Of a stretch of 64,000 nucleotides of DNA, positions 43,705-52,866 are shown in pieces (positions within the stretch are counted from its first letter, which is position 1; the number at the start of each line of letters is the position of its first letter). The position numbers and the translations under genes were made by a program. The DNA is from Lepidodermella squamata (taxonomy: Eukaryota; Gastrotricha): positions 124,001 through 188,000 of the forward strand of contig JBLDXI010000023.1 in the NCBI GenBank assembly GCA_047495785.1. Direction: 5' to 3'. A model generated the notes under the pieces. That model ran no database searches and was not told where the DNA came from. It was given only the letters and a program-made list of their open reading frames with translations.

Positions 43705-45967
43705 TTATCGCTTGTTGAACACATTCATCTGGTGCCATTTGTTGAAGCAGGTGTTCATGTGAAAAGCAGGATGAGAACCGTCCTCTTTCGGTTGGCAAGC
43801 CAGGCACCAATGTGAAACCCTGCCGCCGCAGTTCATACAAGGGCGCTCTTTTTTACCAGGCATTTTGGTAAGGTCATGAATCTCGGCTTTTGAGTTGCTG
43901 CTGGAAGAATCGTTGCTTTTTGATGAATCGAAGGACTCAGAACTCGCCACTGAGCCATCCTCTCCGATCATTCCGATCAGAGCTCTAATGACTGCTAAGC
44001 GAAATTCAAGAAGCGACATCCGAGAGGTATTTCCGCTTTGCAACTTGAAGAATTGATGGGCAGCAATCATGCCGCTCTCAAGAATCCTGAAGAAAATTTT
44101 TCGATACCATTTATACGACTTCCTATTTGCATCATAGTACGCGGCCTGAAAAAATGTGAAAAGATAAAATATTTACGAATAGCTCAAATATGTTTGCTCA
44201 CATTTTGATCGTGACAATCCACCGCATTCATTGATTTATTGTATTGATCGACAATGAGAGGTTTCATGACAGTCTTGATCCTTTTAGCCGGTGGCTCGCC
44301 CATACGCGGTGCCGCATCGTCATCGTCGTCGAGTTTGCGCTTCAGGCCGGTTTCAGACTCAACATCCTCCTCCTCTCCATCTTCGCTATCGCCCTCTGAA
44401 TCCGAAGCTAGGAAGTACTTGGACATGGCAGAATCGTTGTCGCCGCTATCATCGCCGTCAAATTCGGCTTCTGAATCCACTTCCACTCCGGTAGAATCTG
44501 CCTCAATCTCTTGATATACCGAACTTTGCCCTGTTTGCGTTTCATTGTGCTCGATGACCCGTTGAATTCGAGCCGGAAGGGTAATCGGAATCATTTCTGG
44601 GGCAAACTCAGTCGATAGCATAAGTACTTCGCGATTGTCCTTCCACTTGAGTACATTGATATCGTCTTGTCTTCGGCAAATTATTTCACCTGTCTTCAAG
44701 CTAGCTTGAACCACTTCGGGCGGGTTTCCGACACGGTTTTTTTTCAGTGTTCCGGTTAGGTGAGTTAGATTAGCCAATAGGTATTTAGCGAGTTCGACGG
44801 AAGTGTAAAAATTGTCGACAAAAAGCGAGTGTCCCTTGCCAAGAAGGTATTTGATGAGTGATTTCACGACTGAAAATGTGTGGCCTTTGCCAGAAATAAT
44901 ATCATCTTGAACATTATCCGCGCCTGAGTAGACATGGAAGCGAAGAGGGATTCCAGTTGATGACTCACATAGCATATAGATCTGTAAAATAGCAGATTGA
45001 AAACCAAGGTTTTCACACTAGTCTCTAGTCTCACTAGATCGAACCTTCGAAATTTAAAATTTTAGCTTCGAAATTAAAATTGTGGCTTCAAAAAGTAAAA
45101 TCCTAGCTTCGAAATTAAAACTGTGGCTTCAAAATGTAAAATCCTAGCTTCGAAATTAAAATTTTAGCTTCGAAAAGTAAAATCCTAGCTTCGAAATTAA
45201 AATTATGGCTTCGAAAGTAAAATATTGGCAAGAGTTCTATTCCGATAGGGTGTGTTTTTATATTCACTCCGGAATTTCGGGAAGCTCAGGTGTAGGCACC
45301 GGATGACAGCTTTTTCGATGTAAACACCAGAGGTTTTCGGGCAATGAAGTCTTCTACACAGCTCCAAATTTTCATTTCAAGGTGAGCTTCAGAAGTGGGC
45401 GACCCGAAAATTCGGGGTGAATAAAAAAACACACCCATAGAATCCGAGATTTGGGTATTATAATTTTCAAGAATATCACTTCACGCATATACGGATTTTT
45501 TTGTTATTTTTCTGAGCCGTTATTCTGCTCCAGAATTCCAGAAATAACGGCTGCTTATTCTATGTCTTTTATAGCCAAAATATAAGTCGTAAAATGACAG
45601 CAAAGCTGAAAGTAAAGGGAGTAAAGGAAGTAAAGGAAAGGTTCTCCAGATATTTTGATATTTTCGAATTTTTTCATTTTTTTATTTTCATTGCCTAGCG
45701 TTTTGATGAAAAATTAAAGAAAAACGGTTTTATGATTTTTGTGGGGTTCTGTCTCAAGTAAAACATGGCCATAAATTGTCTCAAAAATGCCGCTTTAAAA
45801 TTAAAATTGCATTCCGATTTTGATATATATATATTGATATATTTCATTTTATAGAACCTTTGACCTATCTTACCTTTATACCGAACTTCGCCTTTTTCGC
45901 CTTGTTGTACGACTTGAATGCCAGCCTTCCCTTGAAAAGCACTTGAGATTCATCGATTGCCAGATTG
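43705..45967 (-). mobile_element. piggyBac transposase, 5'-truncated, three exons remaining
   Basis: Cut-and-paste DNA transposase remnant. Exons (minus strand): about 45967-45874, 44981-44202, 44145-43705. The first retained exon carries AIDES and FKGRLAFKSYNKAKKAKFGI, the piggyBac first catalytic Asp region. The second has FVDNFYTSVELAKYL (second catalytic Asp). The third is spelled across the exon junction (MNAVDCHDQN). The protein ends with a cysteine/histidine zinc-binding domain (CMNCGGRVSHWCLAC...HMNTCF). Between catalytic blocks 2 and 3 is an unusual long acidic stretch followed by PPAKRIKTV, a likely nuclear localisation signal. The N-terminal part is missing where the sequence runs into receptor C'. 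All remaining frames are open. Confidence 0.85.
45063..45228. repeat. About 40-bp tandem repeat, four units, in the piggyBac intron
   Basis: A repeated AGCTTCGAAATTAAAA...GGCTTCAAAA.GTAAAATCCT unit, with small variations, lies within the roughly 890-bp intron 44982-45873. Confidence 0.75.
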
Positions 45968-46760
45968 CCAGATTGCCCTAAGGTCGAACATCGTCGCCCT
46001 GTTAGGATGTCTGACACTCAACTCCTCTGCGATACTCCTCACTTACGAGCCAGTGCCATCTATTCAAATCTCAAGTTTCATGCTGCTAGGCCTAGGTGTA
46101 TCTTTAATTTGCAGTAGTTCAACAGCGCGTTTGTTTATATGGAACGCCAACGCGAGGAAATCGAACGAGCAAGTATCGAGGTCTGCTTTTCGCAGCACAG
46201 TGCGAACTTCACGGAGATTCACCTCTGTCGAAGTACAGTTCGATCATCGAGTCTCACAGGTGGTACACCCTCAGAATGATCAGCTCGACGTGAATATCCT
46301 AGGCTTTAGCCTTGCGCTGTTTGTTCCAAGCGCATGCCTTTTAGCAGCGTGGATTGTTCTGTCTAATTCGGCTTGCCTACAAGTCTTAGCTTCCCCCGCA
46401 ACTTACGATCACCTATTAGATACAATTGAGCAAGTATGGGTTGTTAGGTGTTCGATGAGCTCAATGAGTTTAGCCCTGCTCGGTGCTGTTGGGGCAGTTA
46501 ATATGGTTTTGCTTCTGATCAGCATCTTTTCAGCTTACGAATTGAAGCAAGTGCGGGGTTTGCACCGCAGCGACTTCATATCGACTTGCATCTCTGTTGT
46601 GATTTTCGCTAGTTTGCTACCTGCTGGGCTGCTAATCGCGATCTTACTCGCCGATGATACAACAAGGCAGTGGTCAGCCATTAGCTTCTTGGCGTTGATT
46701 TTGTCTCTTTCGCAATCTGCGGCTATAATTTTTAACCGCAAGCAGCCCCATGCAGATTGA
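45968..46760 (+). pseudogene. Receptor C' fragment: membrane domain of a receptor C copy
   Basis: From about 45968 the sequence matches receptor C from 26384 (LRSNIVALLGCLTLNSSAIL), overlapping it for about 370 bp with few differences, then continues past the point where C breaks. It supplies TM4-TM7 and the stop at 46760. The 5' part (signal peptide, flytrap, TM1) is absent; the join to the piggyBac remnant shows a short repeated GATTGCCAGATTGCC. The frame is open, but no start or leader exists. Confidence 0.85.
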
Positions 46761-46985
46761 CTCTCAGATTGACATGTTGCTTTTCATCCTCTAAAGCGAT
46801 GAGACCAGCATCCCCGCTAAAAGCAGCCGAGCCTTGTGAGCTAATATGATTGTCAGTGATTGTAGTTTCAAGACAACTCTATGGGACAATTATAGGAGAC
46901 TGTTTATTCAGGCTATATCGCACTCACGTTGGAAAAATAATTGTCGAAAGTAAAAATGTTCATCTAGACAAATGCGTAAAAATGC

Positions 46986-48149
46986 CTAATTAACCAGCAC
47001 TGCATAAGTTACGAAGTTAGTAACAAAGTAAATCGAGATGGTGAGTACAAAAACAACAGCATCAATTACCACCCATAATTTTTGCTGCTTTTTGAAGCAT
47101 CGAAATGTACAGGTTTTCCCGGCGATATCCGGGAACAACGCGATAAAGCCACACATAGCAGAGGCGTAGACAACACAACCAGTAGCTAAGACGATCTGCG
47201 ACAAGCTGTAAGTCGCTGCGATAACCGGCCGGGGTGTTTTCGGTAAGTTTCTCTGGATGTTGTCCTGGAGGACGAAGATCGACAACATGACAGTGCAGGC
47301 GAAAGTTGGCCGATCCGGAGCTTCGGCTGGTATTAGAAACGACGAAAGTACTAGTAAGCTTAGGATAAAGCTCGGCGCGTAAAGATTCGCTAAATAATAG
47401 TCTGGTTTCCGCGTGAATTCGAAGGTGAAAACTGCCCCTGAGAAGTTGGACGTCCTGCCGGATCGAACGGGTCTTGTATACGAGCTTCGTTTCGTTTCAT
47501 CATGCCCCCAGCCTGAATTCATCTTCAAAAATATACCATCGTAGTCAATGAACGACGTGTTTGCGATTATCGAAAAAATCTGGCTCTGCATTATCAAGAA
47601 AGTGACTTCACAGCGTTGAACATCGAAAGGAAAGTGCGTGACGTCAAGATTACAGTATGACGCGAACTTCCCCGTTATTATTATCGATACGCGTCCTTTG
47701 TTAGCCGGCAATACTCGCAGCATTCTAGCGAAGCCGTCGATTAGGGCCGGGCTAGAGATTGAGTTTGTGTGGTAAAGCGTCGGAAACCAGTACAAGCTCG
47801 GGTCCTCCTTCGTCAGATCTTTGAATTTCGCCGGCCATTGAACGTTGCCTGATATCGATATGTTGTTGTAGAGATTAGCTACGCATTGCGATTCGTATTC
47901 AACAGCAAGGGCTGCGTCCAACGTGAAGGTCTCTTGCACGTCGTCGATATCAAGGAAAAGTCTAGGCTGCATTGCGAGGTAAACCTTAGTTGGTGTATCG
48001 CTTAATTCATCGGGCGAGTTTACTGTCGGGCCGATTCTACAATTGCTCAGGATTGTTTCAGTCGGTCGGAAGTTAAGTAAGCTCAATTCATCTTGTGATA
48101 AAGCGGCGCCAGTTGTGAAGGAGATAAGAGAGATGAATAGTCTGAACAT
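46986..48149 (-). CDS. Cys-loop ligand-gated ion channel subunit (nAChR-like), 387 aa, single exon
   Basis: I take the ATG at 48149, not an in-frame upstream one at 48275, because it gives a proper signal peptide (FRLFISLISFTTGAALS) and exactly 387 residues, the same as the paralogue at 2904-4067. The extracellular domain has NCRIGPTVNSPDE, loop-A-like LYWFPTLYH and a canonical Cys-loop (CNLDVTHFPFDVQRC). M1-M3 include PDRPTFACTVMLSIFVLQDN, with the conserved 9' Leu, P-D-R at the inner mouth and polar residues at 15'-17'. The M3-M4 loop is short. No vicinal cysteines. It lies between the end of the receptor C' fragment (convergent) and receptor F (same strand). Confidence 0.9.
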   Translation of the reverse strand: MFRLFISLISFTTGAALSQDELSLLNFRPTETILSNCRIGPTVNSPDELSDTPTKVYLAMQPRLFLDIDDVQETFTLDAALAVEYESQCVANLYNNISISGNVQWPAKFKDLTKEDPSLYWFPTLYHTNSISSPALIDGFARMLRVLPANKGRVSIIITGKFASYCNLDVTHFPFDVQRCEVTFLIMQSQIFSIIANTSFIDYDGIFLKMNSGWGHDETKRSSYTRPVRSGRTSNFSGAVFTFEFTRKPDYYLANLYAPSFILSLLVLSSFLIPAEAPDRPTFACTVMLSIFVLQDNIQRNLPKTPRPVIAATYSLSQIVLATGCVVYASAMCGFIALFPDIAGKTCTFRCFKKQQKLWVVIDAVVFVLTISIYFVTNFVTYAVLVN

Positions 48150-48669
48150 GATTTTTCGTCGAGTGAAAAAATTAAATATGTCATCGTGAGGTTCCCGCAT
48201 CGCGAAGAATCGATTTAACAAATATTTGAATCCTGAAAAAGCAATATTGCTTGCTATTTTCGTGCGATCTTTCATTGTTTACAAATGTGTTCGATTTTTG
48301 AGCTCGCTGCAAACGGATTAGCAACATGGATGATAGCTCGGATCATTGCTCGTGGAACAAATTGCGTTTTCTAACGTTGTGATCGTGGCATCGTGGTTAT
48401 CTTTTTCCGGATGCGTCAGAATACTTGCTTTGTATGCTAATAACTAACCAGTACCTGTGTGTTAACGAATCCTCTTCTGTACTCATTAGCAGAGCGTCTA
48501 CCTATTGCACGCTATTTATTAGTCTTTAAGCATATGGTTTACTTCACGTTGAATAAGGTGAATAAGGTCAGCACAGAACGGAAAGCTTCTTGAGACTTGA
48601 ATGGAACAAATTTGATTGCTACGACCAATTTTTGCCCTCAAGTGTACAACAAGTTATTGAGAAATTAAT

Positions 48670-50946
48670 TTATCGCCTCATGATACGTTTGACTACCGGA
48701 ATCCTTCTGAGTAGAGGTATAATCCACGTAGATGATATTGATGAGGAAATCGTAAGGAGGCAAAATGAAACTGCAATGTTTTGCTTAACCTGATCTTGAG
48801 CTGTCAACAGGGCGATTAAAATCGAGCACGGGTACATCGTTACTGCAAAAGCAGTTGCGAAACACATGAGCCAAAATTCCCTGGTCCGATTCATGCCGCT
48901 GATTTGATTCAGCTGATAACAGCACATTGCGGAGACTATGAGAACAACGCCCTGGATCACAGCGATTGTACTCAAAAGACCCCACGCTACAGGGGCATAT
49001 GATTTTGACCAACCGCAAAATATAGCGTACTTCTCGAGGGAGGTATCGAGTTGCTCGTTGTAAATTGGCTCAGCGACTAACTTCGTTAGACAAGACATGT
49101 CTTGAGTAGCTAGCCATGCGATCGCGAAAACGAAACATCCCACGCTGTAATATGTCGCAGTCGCGAATGAAAATGCGTCCAGACGCCTCCAACAATCGGG
49201 GCAGAAGGCAAACCGATTCTTGACTGATTCGGAGGCACGTTTCTTCGTTGGCGTTGAGCACGCTTTCGTCTCCTCAATTGCAAGAAGGATGATAATTGGA
49301 CGAAACCCCGTGACGGCGAGGATAAGTGGGCATGCTAATAGGAGAAGGAAAATCGAAGCTGCATGGATAGCTGAAGAGCCTGTGAATCGTTCTGTCAAAA
49401 ACAAACCAGCCGATAGGTTCATAATCAAACAGCCTGAAAATCCTAGGATGTTCGATGCCGGAAATTTTTTCACTTCGCGCCTTATTTTGCCGAGAAAAAT
49501 TACTGACGAAAGTTGAATTACTGAAAGCAGGGTCACAAGAAACCATACTGTGATTTTTAGCTCGATAGCAGGTTTCAGAAAGTCAGAAATTGTTGTTAGC
49601 CGATCATTTGGCGGTTTACCGTTCACCCAATCAACATCTCGAACCATGGCGAAATTAAAATTTTTCAAATCATAATTCGTCGAAGAACTGTTCGTGTAGT
49701 TCGATCTGAGGAGACCGGCGTATTTCAGACCGAAGGCTGGGCGGTAGATCAAAACGCTCTGCAGATCGCCTTGAAAGAGCCCGGCAGCACTGTATGACTT
49801 CTCGCCGTATCTTACGCCAAAATACCTCACGTTCAGGACGGATTCATTAGCTGTTCTAACAACGATTTGCGGGTTGTTGGAATAGTCTCGAAGTGTTAGG
49901 CCATACCGTGACTTTAGGGTAGCTGCTGTTGAATTCAGAGCGAGTACAGCAGCCAGAACAGCGTTGTGAATGATAAAAGATGCGGCGAAAGAAAGAAGAC
50001 TTTTATTGGTTGCTTTGTTCAAAAATTCCATGAATTGAATATTGGAGAATCCCAATTCGCAAAATTGAGTGTAGTTATCCATGTTAGTCGGCCCAAAGTA
50101 GAATGATTGCCGAACTTGTTGCAATATCTCTGACTGAGAGCAACTCGAATTTTGTACTGAAATTGAAAAGCCGCCTTGTTGTGCTAAGAAAACATAGCGA
50201 GGTCCGTATACACCAACCCGGTAGGCTTCGCAGATGAACTTTACGTAGGTAACACTGTTGGACACACTGACAAAAATGACTCTTAGGCCGCTCTGTTTGA
50301 AGGACTCAATATCTTCCATGAAAACATCACTTGCGATGTTGAACCAGGGCACAGTGAATCCCGACGCTAAAGCTCGTTCCTGAAGGAAGAAAGCTATGCC
50401 GTAGTCATTGACATTACCTGAATTCGCCCAAATACCGAATTTCGACCACCCGCCGATCTTTTGCATGAAGAGTAAGATCAGCATAACCGAAGCTTTGTAA
50501 GTTGACAGCGATAGGTAAAGATTGGGGTTCAAGGAGTGATCTTCCAAAGATGGGCTGATACAGGAGTGACTGATTGCGACAGTGTTCAGATGGTTCAATA
50601 TCGGGCCAGCAGCTTTGCATCCGGATGAAAATCCCGGTCCGATAACGATTGGGGATTGTAGGCTTTGATTTCGATTCCTGAACTCGACAAGCCTTCGAAC
50701 TGCTGCATTGCCTAACTCTTCATCGGCTATTTCAAGGTCGATGTGATAGTCGGGCAAGATGTCTTGCCGCAAATTGACCTGGTCAATGACAAATTTCGGC
50801 GTTAGAACCATGGTTTGCACGGTGAGGGGATCCACTTGGCTTAAGGGAAATAATGTCAGCAGAGTTATCCTGTAAGGTTTCGTCGTCACATTCACGGTGG
50901 CCGTCGCAAATTGCAACAACCATAAGAGTGCAATTACCGCCAGCAT
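48670..50946 (-). CDS. Receptor F: GABA-B-like class C GPCR, 758 aa, intronless
   Basis: The ATG at 50946 starts a signal peptide (MLAVIALLWLLQFATA). The Venus-flytrap domain (about residues 25-445) contains IVIGPGFSSGCKAAG, ISHSC, GGWSKFGIW and VYGPRYVF, all family landmarks shared with A, C and G. Membrane segments start at about residue 458 (IELKITVWFLVTLLSVIQL) and number seven; TM5-TM7 lie near the C-terminus. No introns. It is more diverged from A and C than they are from each other, so it is an older member of the intronless clade. It is transcribed away from receptor G. Confidence 0.82.
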   Translation of the reverse strand: MLAVIALLWLLQFATATVNVTTKPYRITLLTLFPLSQVDPLTVQTMVLTPKFVIDQVNLRQDILPDYHIDLEIADEELGNAAVRRLVEFRNRNQSLQSPIVIGPGFSSGCKAAGPILNHLNTVAISHSCISPSLEDHSLNPNLYLSLSTYKASVMLILLFMQKIGGWSKFGIWANSGNVNDYGIAFFLQERALASGFTVPWFNIASDVFMEDIESFKQSGLRVIFVSVSNSVTYVKFICEAYRVGVYGPRYVFLAQQGGFSISVQNSSCSQSEILQQVRQSFYFGPTNMDNYTQFCELGFSNIQFMEFLNKATNKSLLSFAASFIIHNAVLAAVLALNSTAATLKSRYGLTLRDYSNNPQIVVRTANESVLNVRYFGVRYGEKSYSAAGLFQGDLQSVLIYRPAFGLKYAGLLRSNYTNSSSTNYDLKNFNFAMVRDVDWVNGKPPNDRLTTISDFLKPAIELKITVWFLVTLLSVIQLSSVIFLGKIRREVKKFPASNILGFSGCLIMNLSAGLFLTERFTGSSAIHAASIFLLLLACPLILAVTGFRPIIILLAIEETKACSTPTKKRASESVKNRFAFCPDCWRRLDAFSFATATYYSVGCFVFAIAWLATQDMSCLTKLVAEPIYNEQLDTSLEKYAIFCGWSKSYAPVAWGLLSTIAVIQGVVLIVSAMCCYQLNQISGMNRTREFWLMCFATAFAVTMYPCSILIALLTAQDQVKQNIAVSFCLLTISSSISSTWIIPLLRRIPVVKRIMRR

Positions 50947-52054
50947 TATTTTCAAATTGTACTGTAAGCGAGAGCGCCTATTGAAGCGACAAAAAATTTT
51001 TTGCTGCTTAATGAACGGCTAACCACACGGCTAATTCTTAGTACGGTAGTGCTTTTAATGATGTGCTTTCCGATGTTGACATTTCGAGTATGAAGACACA
51101 ACAGGACGCAGCTCTACTATCGGGCTAATGAAGATTCTAATTGACCCAAGCTACTGAAATAGCCTTCTCACAGGATATCAATGAATCTGATAAGAAACGA
51201 TATAACTGAGGCTTTTTCAGCCAGGAAGCAGCACTCATGGGGTCGGGCGTCAGTAAGCATGTTTGCGAAAATAAACGCGCAGGATGTGTCGGGGACTGGA
51301 AATTTGCTACTGAAGCGGCTTTGACGTTTGTAAACTGCGCAAAATGCGCCGATTCCGGAACAGCATCACCCTTCGCAAGTTGCTTTCAGCGTTTAGCTCC
51401 TACTAGAGTGTAGGAGGCGTTTTATTACAGCCGCAGGGGGATCATCAGCTTCGTTTCAATGTTCACCGAGAGTAGTTTCACGGCGTGAAAGGAGGCAAAA
51501 TAATGTAAAACTGCTGAACTGCTTTGGCAGACTGGCTCAAAATAAAGCGGACTTTGTTATGTCGAACTAATTCAGTTTCGGAAATAATGGAAAACAGAAA
51601 ACTATGAATGAAATCTAGAAGAGGGCGGATGAATGCTTTCATTGATATATTTCATACGATAATTAGCACGTCGACCTTATTTATGAACAACAATTTTCAA
51701 AATGTTTTATGAATCGAGGCAGATTCAGGGAGACTGCTAAATAATCGATCAGCTATCGAAATATAACACGATACATACATGGCTCCAAAGTTGATTCATC
51801 GTTCATCGCCTCAGAATATTTCCCGCTCGCAAACGGTGACAACATCACCTATTGTTATTGTCGCTACATGCGAAAGTCCGGCTACGAACGATGTCAGCCG
51901 GGCAAAGTTGCTTCTCAACGGCGAGACATGGGTGCTGGTGGCATCCGGGGCGAAGACGGCGTAAAACGTTCCGGCGGATTAACTTTGAAGGGCCCTGACT
52001 AATTTCACTCATTTGAATCATTGTCATCGCAAAAATGAGAATCGTAAAATTATT

Positions 52055-52096
52055 CGGACAAATATTTAAAAATTCAATTTTTTAAATATTTGTCCG
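52055..52096. repeat. Perfect 18-bp-arm hairpin
   Basis: CGGACAAATATTTAAAAA, a 6-bp loop TTCAAT, then TTTTTAAATATTTGTCCG. Possibly the core of a small foldback element or a structured regulatory site. Confidence 0.85.
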
Positions 52097-52259
52097 TAAC
52101 TTTGAAAAATTGCAGCTAACTCAATTTTCTATTATTTCTTAAACGGGTTCGACAGCAACAAACTACATTGTTCGTCCGAATTTTATGTAATTTTTCCGGA
52201 TTGGTCAGCATCAAGGGCTTTAATGAGTGTGGATCGCAAAAATTAACATATCGAAATTT

Positions 52260-52335
52260 GCTGTTGAAAAAAGAGTTTGATGATAGAAAAAGTAATTTGA
52301 TGTTGAAAAAAGTAAATTTGATGTTAAAAAAATGT
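52260..52335. repeat. Short tandem repeat, about 20-bp unit
   Basis: Three to four imperfect copies of TTGATGTTGAAAAAAGTAA. Confidence 0.65.
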
Positions 52336-52866
52336 GACCCGATTAGTAGGTATGGTTAATTAATTAATTAGAGTCTTGTGATGCTTATTAGATAAAATAA
52401 CCATGGTAATTTAGTCCGATTATAATTGTAATTCGGAAGTGGTACGAAGCCAGCTCACTGTGCCGCTTGAAATTTGATCAAAAAGGAAACTCTTTGATCT
52501 TTGAGCTATAAATATTACCTTTACCTTTTACCTGACATATCCACCTTCCGACAATTTTAAAGAAACTACACGATGAACAATTGTAAGAAAGAAAAGTCAT
52601 TTTACGTCTGGGATGCGAGAGGCACCAATAGCTTAATGAAAATATCACTTTTCCTCCATTTAAAGATCCGAAACCGCGCATTTGTCCATAATAAGTGCTA
52701 TACTATTGAGCTGCTAATGGTGAAATTTGAGGCGTGACGGCTCTGCGATAAGGCAAATTCACATTCAACGTTCAGCACGCATGGAAGGCTGGTAAAATAG
52801 TCCGACGGATGTGTGCGTATTGAGCATGTTGATAGCGCAATTGCTTTTATTGTACATCACAACACT

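Larger units (their letters stand above)
50947..52866. other. 1.9-kb divergent intergenic region between receptors F and G
   Basis: No supported gene. It holds the promoters of both receptors, a perfect hairpin (52055-52096) and a short tandem repeat (52260-52335). Confidence 0.4.

Noticed and set aside
44254-44514. Ser-rich open frames on the plus strand
   Set aside because: They are the complement of the acidic Asp/Glu/Ser stretch in the piggyBac transposase; the opposite strand carries the recognisable catalytic motifs.
48150-48275. Upstream in-frame start adding 42 residues to the Cys-loop receptor
   Set aside because: The extension has no leader character, while the ATG at 48149 gives a signal peptide and the same 387-residue length as the paralogue.
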